64,000 nt of DNA from Collinsella sp. AK_207A (GCF_902501965.1 NZ_CABWID010000022.1:55727-119726), one strand, 5' to 3'. Positions 34,155-42,969 are shown, counted from the stretch's first letter. Made by a program: numbers and translations. The notes: generated from the sequence alone by a model not told the origin.

Positions 34155-35588
34155 CTACGGCAACCGCGCCATCGCGCCCATGAATACGGGCAGGCCGACC
34201 TGATAGTCGATGATCAGGTAGGCGAACGGCCGGTCCAGGATGACTTCCTCGACGACGGGCTCGGTCGGTTCCAAAGCCGAGGTGGCCTCCACGCCCATCT
34301 CCGTCACCGCCGCCGCGCGCGTCCCCTCCTCGTTCACCTCGATGAACGTCTTGTGGATCGCCTCGCCCACGTAGAGGTTCTGGCTCGCCTTCCCCATGCG
34401 CGAGAAGTCCGCGGCGGCCGCGTCGAAGGCGTCCCGCATTCCCAGGGCGCGCAGCGCGTCGACAAGCTGCGTCTCGAACGATAGCGCATACTTCGGCAGC
34501 TTCGCCTCGACTTCATAGCCGCCACGAGGGACCAGCAGGCGCTCCAGCCCCTCGCTCGTCAGGCTCTCGACCAGCTGGGTCACGCTCACGCCCTCGCGCG
34601 GCAGCAGCCCGACGAATGCGAAGTCGTAGCCCCCGTACGGGCGGATGAAGCCGCGGCATGCGTCATTCTCCAGATAGCTCGTCTCGCGGGACGCCATGAG
34701 CCGCGCGTCGAGCCGGGAGCCGTCCTCGCAGGTGAAGGTCGCGTCCTCGGTCAGGTCGGCATCATAGGGATCCTCCCAGGCGTCATCGAACGCCAGGGCG
34801 CTGATCAGGTAGAGCAGCGCGTCGGAGGGAATGCCGTCCAGCAGGTGATCGATCATGCCATCCGTCTTGGCGTCGACCCACGCGTTGACATCCTTCACCG
34901 TCGCGTCGTCGAACGGTGCCCGGTAGATCTCCGCGTCGAATGCATCGACGCTATCTTGGAGGAACGATTCTTTGACCTCCAGCCCGGCATCGCCCTTGAT
35001 CCAGATCGATTCGGCGAGGTCGAGCGGCAGGGCGGCCTTCACGGCTTCCCGCGCCGTCGCAGTCCCGTGGAGCCGACCGGCCACGCGCTCGCCGTACGCG
35101 TGCAGATATTCGTTCGCGGCATCGACACCCAGGCCGATCGCCCGCTCCATCTGGGAGAGCGTCTGCCCGTCCGCGCCGTTTTGCGCCATCGCGAGACACC
35201 GGGCGATGGACAGCGGCGAGATGAACACGTTCGCCTGCGCATCGGATGCCCAGGCACCCGCGGCCACCTGCCGGAAGAGACGGACGCTGAAATCGAAGTA
35301 CTTCGCCTTGTCGCCCTCATCGGCGAGAACGTCCGCGGGCGTAGATGTGAACGCCGTCGTCGACGGCGTCACGGAAGCGGACAGGTCTTCCGTTGAGGCC
35401 GACAGCTTGGGCCTGCGAGCGGTGCGCGCACCCCCTCCCTGCTGCGCGGGGTCGCTTCCCTGCCCGTCATCCGATGTCGCCCCGCAGCCCCCAAGAGCCG
35501 CCGCGCCGGCGATGGCGGGGACGCACGCCAGTAGCGAGCGCCTATCGACGGCGGGCGTCGATGCAGGCTCGGAATCGTGACGGCTCAT
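34155..35588 (-). CDS. serpin-family protease inhibitor, lipoprotein
   Basis: A 477-residue serpin. The start at 35588 has AAGGGG five bases ahead. The N terminus has an Arg-rich twin-arginine-like start and a lipobox-like LGGC (near 34-37), so it is probably exported and lipid-anchored, followed by a Ser/Thr/Pro-rich linker to ~80. The serpin fold follows, with FISPLSIARCLAMAQNGADG, LYLISALAFDDAWEDPYDAD, and the hinge VNEEGTRAAAVTEMGV near 425-440. It closes with RPFAYLIIDYQVGLPVFMGA. An intact hinge suggests an inhibitory serpin acting on extracellular serine proteases. The reactive loop seems a few residues longer than in antitrypsin, so the P1 residue (perhaps Thr/Ala) is uncertain. Confidence 0.92.
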   Translation of the reverse strand: MSRHDSEPASTPAVDRRSLLACVPAIAGAAALGGCGATSDDGQGSDPAQQGGGARTARRPKLSASTEDLSASVTPSTTAFTSTPADVLADEGDKAKYFDFSVRLFRQVAAGAWASDAQANVFISPLSIARCLAMAQNGADGQTLSQMERAIGLGVDAANEYLHAYGERVAGRLHGTATAREAVKAALPLDLAESIWIKGDAGLEVKESFLQDSVDAFDAEIYRAPFDDATVKDVNAWVDAKTDGMIDHLLDGIPSDALLYLISALAFDDAWEDPYDADLTEDATFTCEDGSRLDARLMASRETSYLENDACRGFIRPYGGYDFAFVGLLPREGVSVTQLVESLTSEGLERLLVPRGGYEVEAKLPKYALSFETQLVDALRALGMRDAFDAAAADFSRMGKASQNLYVGEAIHKTFIEVNEEGTRAAAVTEMGVEATSALEPTEPVVEEVILDRPFAYLIIDYQVGLPVFMGAMARLP

Positions 35589-35798
35589 GGAAACCCCTTC
35601 CATCGGGTCGTGCAGTTTGGAAACGTCCCCCATACTGCATTGTATGCCAGCGCGCAGGCACACCTGCGAGAACCTCGGTGGACGGATGCTTCACCCCAGC
35701 GCATAGAAAAAGGCACGGCCCCGAAGAACCGTGCCCAAGATTCGGCGATTGCCTCGTCGGCAGCCCCGCCGCTTGTAGATCAGCTATATCAGCCAAGC

Positions 35799-36668
35799 CT
35801 AGAACGCCGGCAGGACGTCCTCGCCGAAGTTCTCCTCGAGGTACTTCTTGAAGTCATCGCTCTGCAGCACCTTCACCAGGGCCTTGATGGAGGCGTCGTC
35901 CTCCTTCTCCTTGGTGGTGCAGATGATGTTGGCGTACTCGTTCACCGCGGTGGTACCGGCCTTCTCGTGGGCCAGGGCATCCTTCACGTGGTAACCGGCC
36001 TCGATGGCGTAGTTGCCGTTGATGACGGCAAAGTCAACGGACTGGAGCGTGCGCGGCACGGCAGCGGCCTCGACCTCCTGGAACGTGATGTTGTGCGGGT
36101 TCTCGGCGATGTCGTTAGGCGTGGACTCCAGGTTCTTGGAATCCTTGAGCTTGATGATGCCCTCCTGCTCGAGCAGCAGCAGCGCGCGGCCCTCGTTGGT
36201 GGGATCGTTCGGCACCGCGATCACGGCGCCGTCGGCGATGTTGGACAGATCCTTGGACTTACCGGCATAGATGCCGAAGGGCTCGTAGTGGATCTTGCCT
36301 GCGGAGACCAGGTCGGTCTTGTTCTCCTTGTTGTAGTTGTTGAGGTAGTTGATGTGCTGGAAGTAATTTGCATCGAGAGCGCCCGAGGTGGTGTCCTTGT
36401 TGGGCTGGATGTAGTCGGTGTACTCCTTCACCTTGAGCTCGATGCCCTCATTCTTGAGCTTGGGGGCGGCGAAGTCCGTGAGGATCTGGGCGTGCGGGGT
36501 GGGAGAGGCGCCCACGGTCAGCGTGGTGGACGCGGCGGTGGAACCGGCAGAGCTTCCGGCAGCGGTGCCGGTACCGCCGTTGCTGCAACCAGCGAGAGCC
36601 ACGGCACCAAGGCCAGCCACGGTTGCGAGGAAGCCACGACGAGAGAGGTTGACGTTGAGGTTCGACAT
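35799..36668 (-). CDS. metQ: methionine ABC transporter substrate-binding lipoprotein
   Basis: A 289-residue NlpA/MetQ-family binding protein. The signal peptide has RRGF and a lipobox LAGC (Cys28). The mature part shows TVGASPTPHAQILTDFAAPK and YTDYIQPNKDTTSGALDANY, typical of the family. It is the last gene of metN-metI-metQ, delivering methionine to the importer at the cell surface. AAAGGA precedes the ATG. Confidence 0.95.
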   Translation of the reverse strand: MSNLNVNLSRRGFLATVAGLGAVALAGCSNGGTGTAAGSSAGSTAASTTLTVGASPTPHAQILTDFAAPKLKNEGIELKVKEYTDYIQPNKDTTSGALDANYFQHINYLNNYNKENKTDLVSAGKIHYEPFGIYAGKSKDLSNIADGAVIAVPNDPTNEGRALLLLEQEGIIKLKDSKNLESTPNDIAENPHNITFQEVEAAAVPRTLQSVDFAVINGNYAIEAGYHVKDALAHEKAGTTAVNEYANIICTTKEKEDDASIKALVKVLQSDDFKKYLEENFGEDVLPAF

Positions 36669-36771
36669 AGTAATTTTCCTTTCCTACTGGATAAGTTGGT
36701 TTATTGAAATCAGAGGGTAAGGCATGGGTTCATCCATGTCAACGAGTTATTGCTCAACGAGGTTGTGCAAT

Positions 36772-37443
36772 TTACCGATGATCGACCTTGCGGGCGATGA
36801 GGTTGCACACGCTCTGGATCACCTGCACGAGGATGACGAGCAGCACCACGGTGACGATCATCACCTGGTCCTCGTAGCGGTAGTAACCGTAGCGGATGGC
36901 GATATCGCCCAGGCCGCCCGCGCCCACGGCGCCGGCGATCGCGGTGTAGCCCAGCACGGCAATGAGGGTCACCGCCACGCCGCGCACGATGCTCGGCAGA
37001 GCCTCGGGCAGCAGCGCGGAGAACACGATACGCGGCACCGAGGCACCGCAGGCCTCCGTTGCCTCCACGACCTCGCGCGGCACCTCGGCGAGCGACTGCT
37101 CCACCATGCGCGCCACAAAGGGAGCGGTGGCGACCACGAGCGGGAACACCACACCCTGCACGCCCGTGGTGGCGTGAGCGACCAGCATGGTCACAGGCAT
37201 GATGGCCACGAGCAGGATGATGAACGGCAGCGAGCGACCGATGTTGACGATCCAGCCCAACACGGCGTTCACCACGGGAGCCGGACGCAGGCCGCCGGGC
37301 GCCGTGAGGTGCAGGATCACGCCGAGCAGGATGCCGAACACGTACGCGATGCCCGTGGAGAGAAACACCATGATGAGCGTGTCCACGGTTCCCTGGGCGA
37401 GCAACGCTCCAAACTGGTCGATGAAAGCGGCGATATCAGGCAT
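36772..37443 (-). CDS. metI: methionine ABC transporter permease
   Basis: A 223-residue permease with five hydrophobic helices and the EAA-loop region VEQSLAEVPREVVEATEACG. The ATG at 37443 is used: GAAGGG lies nine bases upstream, while an upstream TTG has no spacing. It overlaps the metN end by eight bases, so the two are translationally coupled. Confidence 0.94.
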   Translation of the reverse strand: MPDIAAFIDQFGALLAQGTVDTLIMVFLSTGIAYVFGILLGVILHLTAPGGLRPAPVVNAVLGWIVNIGRSLPFIILLVAIMPVTMLVAHATTGVQGVVFPLVVATAPFVARMVEQSLAEVPREVVEATEACGASVPRIVFSALLPEALPSIVRGVAVTLIAVLGYTAIAGAVGAGGLGDIAIRYGYYRYEDQVMIVTVVLLVILVQVIQSVCNLIARKVDHR

Positions 37444-38203
37444 CCCAATCAACCCTTCCGAGCAGCACGCGCGTGGCCTGGGCGCTCGGCGCCTCGAAGA
37501 CGCGCTCGACCGGCCCCTGCTCCACCACGCGACCGTTCTCGAGCACGGCGACGTTCTTGCAGATCTTCTCGACTACGTCCATGGAGTGCGTGATGACCAC
37601 CAGGGTGACGTGCGTCTCGCGGTTGATGTCACGCAACAGCTTGAGGATCGTGTTGGTGCTCTTGGGGTCGAGCGCGGAGGTGGCCTCGTCGCAGAGGATC
37701 ACCTCGGGGTCGCAAGCGAGCGCGCGGGCAATCGCCACACGCTGCTGCTGGCCGCCCGAGAGCTGGCTCGGATAGGCGTTTGCCTTCTCCTTCAACCCCA
37801 CGCGCTCGAGCAAGCCGAGCGCACGCTCGCGATCCGCCTCGGTCACCTTGCCGGCAGCCGCGAGGAACGGGAAGCACACGTTGGCGAGCACCGTCTTCTG
37901 CGCGAGCAGGCCGAAGTTCTGGAAGATCATAGCCACACGACGACGATACGCCCGCAGGTCGGCTCCGGCGAGCTGGGTGACGTCCTGGCCATCTACCACG
38001 ACGCGTCCCTCGGTGGGGCGCTCCAGCAGGTTGATGGTTCGCACGAGCGTGGACTTACCGGCTCCGCTCATGCCGATGATGCCGAAGATGTCGCCGTCGG
38101 CAATCTCGAGGTTGATGTCGTTCAGTGCGTGGACGGCCGTGGCGTCTGCGCCACGATGCCCCACGGGGCTGAACGTCTTGGATACGTGTTGAATGCTGAT
38201 CAC
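37436..38203 (-). CDS. metN: methionine ABC transporter ATP-binding protein
   Basis: A 255-residue ATPase. Walker A is GMSGAGKST, the signature is LSGGQQQRVAIARAL, and Walker B is VILCDEATSAL. It lacks the C-terminal NIL/ACT regulatory domain of E. coli MetN (343 residues), so the usual inhibition by internal methionine may be missing. The start is a GTG at 38203 with GGAG seven bases upstream. Transcription likely starts near 38384, through a Met-rich leader peptide. Confidence 0.94.
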   Translation of the reverse strand: MISIQHVSKTFSPVGHRGADATAVHALNDINLEIADGDIFGIIGMSGAGKSTLVRTINLLERPTEGRVVVDGQDVTQLAGADLRAYRRRVAMIFQNFGLLAQKTVLANVCFPFLAAAGKVTEADRERALGLLERVGLKEKANAYPSQLSGGQQQRVAIARALACDPEVILCDEATSALDPKSTNTILKLLRDINRETHVTLVVITHSMDVVEKICKNVAVLENGRVVEQGPVERVFEAPSAQATRVLLGRVDWDA

Positions 38204-38239
38204 GGGTGAGCTCCGCTCGATGTGATGTTGTCTAGAGCA

Positions 38240-38257
38240 GGCGGGTCATCCCCCGCC
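38240..38257 (-). terminator. possible attenuator hairpin before metN
   Basis: GGCGGG-GGATGA-CCCGCC on the minus strand, followed by TGCTCT. It lies between the leader-peptide stop and metN. The U-run is poor, so it is only a candidate for the regulated hairpin. Confidence 0.4.
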
Positions 38258-38266
38258 GGAGACGAC

Positions 38267-38383
38267 CTAATGAAGGCGCCCGGTCCCTGCATGCCGGCCA
38301 GCGCGGCACGGCATGGCAAAGTGCCCGGGCGAGGGCATCTCCATGACCATCATCATCGTGCTATGTGCGGCAGCGTAAACCAT
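38267..38383 (-). CDS. Met-rich leader peptide of metNIQ
   Basis: A 38-codon frame upstream of metN reads MVYAAAHSTMMMVMEMPSPG and on. Codons 10-16 are ATG ATG ATG GTC ATG GAG ATG, five Met in seven positions, and a further Met lies at 24. Such clustering of the amino acid transported by the downstream operon is the hallmark of a ribosome-mediated attenuation leader. It begins at, or within a base of, the predicted transcription start, so it would be translated as a leaderless mRNA. After the Met cluster, catgccg and cggcatg form a stem, then the 38240 hairpin. It is too short and odd to be an ordinary protein. Confidence 0.65.
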   Translation of the reverse strand: MVYAAAHSTMMMVMEMPSPGHFAMPCRAGRHAGTGRLH

Positions 38384-38390
38384 GGGGACG

Positions 38391-38419
38391 AGGATAGCAG
38401 GTGCCCTAGGGCGGCGCAA
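38391..38419 (-). promoter_or_regulatory. promoter of metNIQ leader
   Basis: On the minus strand, TTGCGC (38414-38419), a 17-base spacer and TATCCT (38391-38396). The leader ATG follows the -10 box by seven bases. Confidence 0.6.
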
Positions 38420-38569
38420 GGCAACGCCCGACGTCACAAGCCCGAAACAGGCAACCCGGACGATTCCACCATACCGTTTTGACCTTGCGATATAGCGGGA
38501 AGCTATGACCGGCTATTCTGAATTCCAAACGCTCCGTGTTACCCCAGCGATCCGGACGGGCATGAACAA

Positions 38570-38599
38570 GGGCCGCGGATCCCTGAGGAGCCGCGGCCC
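38570..38599 (-). terminator. GC-rich hairpin downstream of fba
   Basis: gggccgcgg and ccgcggccc form a perfect 9-bp stem with a 12-base loop. There is no good T-run on either strand. It lies 240 bases after the fba stop and upstream of the met promoter. Confidence 0.5.
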
Positions 38600-38707
38600 A
38601 AAATCCTTGCAATAAAGAGTCTTGTCAAAATGGGCGCCGACCACCGACGCCTTCCCAAGTTAGGATTATTTCTTCCCCGTTGACCCACAAGTCCGTAAAC
38701 GAAACGA

Positions 38708-38810
38708 GCCGGCCATCCTTGCCCGTAGCGATCCTCCGCAGCGAACTGCGAAAACGGCAAAGCCGTTTTCCAGTCTCGCGAGGACCGAACGAAGGGCAAG
38801 GATGGCCGGC
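38708..38810. repeat. palindromic multi-hairpin element, copy 1
   Basis: Perfect 17-bp outer arms (gccggccatccttgccc / gggcaaggatggccggc) enclose three hairpins: cgcag-cgaa-ctgcg, gaaaacggc-aaa-gccgttttc, and agtc-tcgcgag-gac. Copy 2 at 55174-55280 has the same core order and similar bases but unrelated outer arms. It begins 29 bases after the fba stop. It has no coding content. Confidence 0.8.
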
Positions 38811-38839
38811 CGCAAAGCGCGTTCTAAGCCTTGTTCAAT

Positions 38840-39706
38840 CTACGCCTTGTTGACGCTGCCGAACTCCTCCATGAGCTCCTTGGTGCGCGCCACGATGGCC
38901 TCGCGGCCGCCCTTGAGCAGCTTGCGGGGATCGTAGCCCTTGCCCTGCTGGTCCTTGCCGGCCTCGATGTACTCGCGCGTGGCAGCGGCGAAGACGACCT
39001 GCAGGTCGGTGTTCACGTTGATCTTGGAGATGCCGAGGGAGATGGCCTTCTTGATCTGATCCTCGGGGATGCCGGTGCCGCCGTGCAGCACGAGGGGCAG
39101 GTCGCCCGTCAGGGCCTTGATCTCGCCCAGACGCTCGAAGGACAGGCCGGCCCAGTTGGCGGGATACAGGCCGTGGATGTTGCCGATGCCGCAGGCCAGG
39201 AAGTCAACGCCCAGGTCGGCGATCTGCTTGCACTCGTTGGGATCGGCCAGCTCGCCGTTGGAGGTCACGCCGTCCTCGGTACCGCCGATGCCGCCCACCT
39301 CGGCCTCGATGGAGATGCCCTTGGAGTGGGCGATCTCGACGAGCTCCTTGGTGCGGTCGAGGTTGATCTGGAAGGTCTCCTCATGGGAGCCATCGTACAT
39401 GATGGAGGTGAAACCGGCCTCGATAGCCTCGAAGCAGGCCTCGTAGGAACCGTGATCCAGGTGCAGGGCGACGGGAACCGTGGTGCCCAGGGCCTCCATG
39501 CCCGCGTTCACCATAGCAGAGCACATCTTGAAGCCACCCATCCACTTGGCGGCGCCGGAGGTGCACTGGATGATCAGCGGGCTCTTGGCCTCCTCGGCGG
39601 CCTGCAGGATGGCGAGCGTCCACTCCATGTTGTTGGTGTTGAAGGCGCCCAGACCATAGTGGCCAGCCTCGGCCTTCTTGAGCATCTCGGCAGCGTTGAC
39701 GAGCAT
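38840..39706 (-). CDS. fba: class II fructose-bisphosphate aldolase
   Basis: A 288-residue zinc aldolase that splits fructose 1,6-bisphosphate in glycolysis. Motifs include GAFNTNNMEWTLAILQAAEE, the metal-binding LHLDHGSYEACFEAIEAGF, and LVLHGGTGIPEDQIKKAI. AGGAGG before the ATG. It is a single-gene unit. Confidence 0.95.
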   Translation of the reverse strand: MLVNAAEMLKKAEAGHYGLGAFNTNNMEWTLAILQAAEEAKSPLIIQCTSGAAKWMGGFKMCSAMVNAGMEALGTTVPVALHLDHGSYEACFEAIEAGFTSIMYDGSHEETFQINLDRTKELVEIAHSKGISIEAEVGGIGGTEDGVTSNGELADPNECKQIADLGVDFLACGIGNIHGLYPANWAGLSFERLGEIKALTGDLPLVLHGGTGIPEDQIKKAISLGISKINVNTDLQVVFAAATREYIEAGKDQQGKGYDPRKLLKGGREAIVARTKELMEEFGSVNKA

Positions 39707-39826
39707 ACAAAAACCTCCTCATGAAAGGCTTTTCAGGAACGGATGTAGTGTACCACGCTGCAGCGATGCTCGCCCGCGATTGAAGAATTCACGTCTACGC
39801 ACCCGTTTCCCGTGCGTCGGACCACC

Positions 39827-40402
39827 TTAGATGAGCTGGGACGCCACCAAGGCCGCCACGTACTCCCGCATGCGCGCGACTACATCGGCGTCGGGTACGT
39901 CCGGATCGGAGAGCAGGTTGATGAGGCCGTGCGCAATGAAGTCAGCGAGCGTCTGCGGCGAGCGGATCTCCTTCCCCAGGCGCTCCGCCTCCCCCTGAAT
40001 CGCCACGGTCAAATGCGGCACCAGCAGATCGCACAGGCGCACGGAGAGCTGCTCGTGGAAGGCGCGGTTGCCCTGACGATGGAAGAACTCGTGATAGGGC
40101 AGGTGCTCTTCCTGGGAGATGATATCGAGCAAGGCGTCTACCTGCTGGCCAAACGACATGTCCGTATCTTCGAGCATCCGGATACCGGGCGCGGCGCACT
40201 GCGCGGCATACGACTGGAGCACCTCGGCGAAGAGCGAATCCTTGGACTCGAAGTAATGGTAGGCGAGCCCCGGCGTCACGTCCGCCTCACGGGCGATGTC
40301 GCGCATGGAGACTGAGCTGTAACCCCGCTCCACAAACAGCCTCATAGCGGTGTCGAGCAACTCGCGCTTGCGCTCATCTGCCTGCTTGACGGTGCGTGGC
40401 AT
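39827..40402 (-). CDS. TetR-family transcriptional regulator
   Basis: A 191-residue TetR regulator. The N-terminal helix-turn-helix reads RELLDTAMRLFVERGYSSVS and READVTPGLAYHYFESKDSL. The C-terminal ligand domain is unassigned. A symmetrical operator lies 123 bases upstream (40525-40555), so it probably represses itself and perhaps the divergent or neighbouring region. Ligand and targets cannot be read from the sequence. Confidence 0.9.
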   Translation of the reverse strand: MPRTVKQADERKRELLDTAMRLFVERGYSSVSMRDIAREADVTPGLAYHYFESKDSLFAEVLQSYAAQCAAPGIRMLEDTDMSFGQQVDALLDIISQEEHLPYHEFFHRQGNRAFHEQLSVRLCDLLVPHLTVAIQGEAERLGKEIRSPQTLADFIAHGLINLLSDPDVPDADVVARMREYVAALVASQLI

Positions 40403-40524
40403 GGCAGACGACGCCTCCTCTTCGTGCGAAAACGAGCCAAGGAAGAGCGCACTGCGGGCAGGCGAGCCCGCAGCGGCTTCACAGAGCGCAGGTTCCCCTC
40501 TGCGCTTGCCTTACCGTAGCACGA

Positions 40525-40555
40525 ATTGAACGTTCGTCAATGAACATCGTTCAAT
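40525..40555. promoter_or_regulatory. TetR-type operator
   Basis: attgaacg and cgttcaat form perfect 8-bp arms around a 15-base centre that itself contains gttcgtcaatgaac symmetry. Its size and placement upstream of the TetR gene fit an autoregulatory operator. Confidence 0.65.
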
Positions 40556-40588
40556 TGCCATGATGCAGGGGTCGGAGCCAGCATGACC

Positions 40589-41104
40589 CTACCATTCCAC
40601 GCCTTCTCGCGCAGCGACACCCTGCTGGTAGGGATGCTTCTCACAGCGCATCTCGGTCACGTAGTCCGCAAGTTCGAGCAGGGCTGGCGCCGGATCGCGG
40701 CCGGTGAGCACGAGTTCGCAGCTCGGTTTGCAGGCGTGCACGGCATCTTCCACGGAGCTAGCGGCAAGAGTGTCCGTGTTCACCGCGTCTAGGACCTCGT
40801 CGAGCACGAGGAGGTCGAACTCCCCCGCTTCGGCCTGCGCACGCGCCCGGGCGAGCGCCTCTTCCTGGCGGGTGCGCATCGCCGCCAGCTCGTCGGACGT
40901 CATCTGAAAGGTGAACTTCCCATCCGTGGAACACGCCACGACCGACGTGCGAGGCAAGCTGGCGAGCATGCGAACCTCACCCGAGGAACCATCTTTGAGA
41001 AACTGAACCACGCCCACGTGCCAACCATGGCCGAGCGCGCGGAGCGCCTGCCCCATGGCCGCCGTCGTCTTACCCTTGCCGTCCCCGTGGTAGATGTGAA
41101 CCAT
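40589..41104 (-). CDS. cobO: cob(I)alamin adenosyltransferase
   Basis: A 171-residue CobO/BtuR-type enzyme, transferring adenosyl from ATP to cobalamin. The P-loop HGDGKGKTTAAMGQALRALG is at 6-25, then FLKDGSSGE and LLVLDEVLDAVN. The end CEKHPYQQGVAAREGVEW matches the family's HPYQ.G..AR.GIE tail. AGAGG lies four bases before the ATG at 41104. No other cobalamin gene is nearby. Confidence 0.93.
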   Translation of the reverse strand: MVHIYHGDGKGKTTAAMGQALRALGHGWHVGVVQFLKDGSSGEVRMLASLPRTSVVACSTDGKFTFQMTSDELAAMRTRQEEALARARAQAEAGEFDLLVLDEVLDAVNTDTLAASSVEDAVHACKPSCELVLTGRDPAPALLELADYVTEMRCEKHPYQQGVAAREGVEW

Positions 41105-41196
41105 GGCGCCTCTCCGCTCATAACGCACGCGGCGGGCGCGGCGCCCAGCAGCATGTGCCCGGCAGACGCCCCCGCCCCCGCGTAGAAGCAACGAAC

Positions 41197-42081
41197 CTAC
41201 CAGCTCAGAAGCTGGTAGCCGTCCTCCGTCACCACGAGCTGGACCTCCCACTGGGCGGAATCGCTGCCGTCCTTGGTGCGCACCGTCCAGCCGTTCGGAT
41301 CGTTCATATCGATACCAGGCTCGCCGGCGTTCACCATGGGCTCGATGGTGAAGCAGAAGCCCGGCGCCAGCACGACGCCCTCATCGGGCTCGCCCACGAA
41401 GCCCACGAACGGGTCCTCGTGGAACTCCAAGCCGATACCGTGGCCGCCGAACTCGCGCACCACGTTGAAGCCGTTCTCCTCCACGTAGCTCTGCACGGCG
41501 TGGGCCACGTCCCCCAGATGCCCCCAGGGCTTTACCGCGGCGAGCCCGCGCTGCACTGCCTCGCGCGTGACTTCCACCAGGCGACGGCGCTCGGGCGACA
41601 CCTCGCCCACCATGAACATGCGCGAGGAATCGGAGAAGTACCCACCGAGGATGGTGGAGCAGTCCACGTTGACGATATCGCCGTCGTGCAGCACCTCGTC
41701 CTTGCTCGGGATGCCGTGGCAGACGACGTTGTTCACGCTCGTGCACACGCTCTTGGGAAAACCCTCGTAGTTGAGCGGCGCGGGCACGGCACCGTGCTCG
41801 ACGGTGTACTCGTGCACCCAGCGATCGATCTCCTCGGTGGTGCAGCCGGCGTGAATCTTCTCGGCCACGTAGTCGAGTGCGCCGATGTTCACCTGCGCGC
41901 TCCGCTCGATGGCGGCGATATCCTCGGCGTTCTTGTAGAGGTCGCGCGGCAGCACCTCGTCGCCGCCCTCCCAGAGCTCCTCCAGACGCTCATCGAACTC
42001 GTGATGGCACTTCTTGTATTTGCGACCGCTCCCGCACCAGCACGGGTCGTTGCGGCCGGGCGTGTCCAAACCGTCAAACAT
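41197..42081 (-). CDS. map: methionine aminopeptidase with N-terminal SEC-C zinc motif
   Basis: A 294-residue second methionine aminopeptidase. Residues ~9-26 (GRNDPCWCGSGRKYKKCH) form a SEC-C zinc-binding motif, linked to a catalytic domain with VNVDCSTILGGYFSDSSRMF, GHGIGLEFHEDPFVGF and FTIEPMVNAG. The SEC-C fusion is known in Gram-positive and chlamydial enzymes and may help ribosome association. AGGAAG six bases before the ATG at 42081. Together with 27409-28197 it gives the cell two type I enzymes. Confidence 0.94.
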   Translation of the reverse strand: MFDGLDTPGRNDPCWCGSGRKYKKCHHEFDERLEELWEGGDEVLPRDLYKNAEDIAAIERSAQVNIGALDYVAEKIHAGCTTEEIDRWVHEYTVEHGAVPAPLNYEGFPKSVCTSVNNVVCHGIPSKDEVLHDGDIVNVDCSTILGGYFSDSSRMFMVGEVSPERRRLVEVTREAVQRGLAAVKPWGHLGDVAHAVQSYVEENGFNVVREFGGHGIGLEFHEDPFVGFVGEPDEGVVLAPGFCFTIEPMVNAGEPGIDMNDPNGWTVRTKDGSDSAQWEVQLVVTEDGYQLLSW

Positions 42082-42272
42082 GGCTAACTTCCTTTCGACA
42101 GGGCCATGATAGGCCAACACCGGCTCAGAATGCACCACGCGTTCGCCCTCACCGTGGAATCACGCTGCCCCGGACGCCGGTTACCCGATATTTCACCCTT
42201 CCCCCTTGGAATGGGCTACCGTGGGGTATACCGTTCTGTATCTGGCAATCACCACGATCGAAGGGAATCATC

Positions 42273-42935
42273 ATGGCCGATTCCGAGGGACAGACCTACA
42301 TCCACGCGCTGGAGAGCCGTTTTACCTGCAAGCGCTACGACCCCGAGGGGCACATCTCGGACAGCGCCTTCAACACCATCCTCGAAGCGGGGCGCCTGGC
42401 CCCCAGCTCCTTTGGCTTTGAGCCCTGGAAGTTCCTGGTTATCGAAGATCGTCGCCTCTTGGCGGATATTCTCGAGCGTGCCTGGGGCACCAAGAAGAAC
42501 GCCGACCGCACCGTGCTCATCCTGGCCCGCCGCGGCGTGAGCGCCGAGAGCGAGTGGGTCCACCACATCGCGCACGACGTGCAGCACCTGAGCAAGCAGG
42601 ACGAGCAAGCGCGTCTTCAGGCCTTCTCCGGATTCCAGCAAAACGACCTGCAGGTACTCGAGAACGACCGCACCCTGTTCGACTGGGCGGGCAAGCAGAG
42701 CTATATCGCGCTCGCCAACATGCTCTCAGCAGCGGCGCTCCTGGACGTGGACGCTACGCCGATCGAGGGCTACAACCGCGATGCCCTGGAAGAGCTCTTC
42801 GCCGCCGCCAAGCTCTACGACCCGAGCGAATGGGGCGTCTCCGTGTTGGTGCAGTTCGGCGTGCACGACGAGAGCCATCGCGCGCATCCCAAGACGCGCC
42901 GCCCCTTCGGCGAGGTCGTGGAGTACGTGCGGTAG
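42273..42935 (+). CDS. nitroreductase-family NAD(P)H oxidoreductase
   Basis: A 220-residue flavin enzyme. FTCKRYDPEGHISDSAFNTI, LAPSSFGFEPWKFLVIED and a C-terminal RPFGEVVEYVR match NfsB/YfkO-like nitroreductases, which bind FMN and reduce nitro compounds or quinones. AAGGGA lies before the ATG at 42273. It is a single gene ending in a strong terminator. Confidence 0.9.
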   Translation: MADSEGQTYIHALESRFTCKRYDPEGHISDSAFNTILEAGRLAPSSFGFEPWKFLVIEDRRLLADILERAWGTKKNADRTVLILARRGVSAESEWVHHIAHDVQHLSKQDEQARLQAFSGFQQNDLQVLENDRTLFDWAGKQSYIALANMLSAAALLDVDATPIEGYNRDALEELFAAAKLYDPSEWGVSVLVQFGVHDESHRAHPKTRRPFGEVVEYVR

Positions 42936-42969
42936 CAACCTGAGCGCCCCGCTGCGCGCCTCGAAACGG

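Noticed and set aside
38204..38383. SAM riboswitch ahead of metN
   Set aside because: The conserved SAM-I and SAM-IV sequences are not present; the Met-rich peptide explains the leader better.
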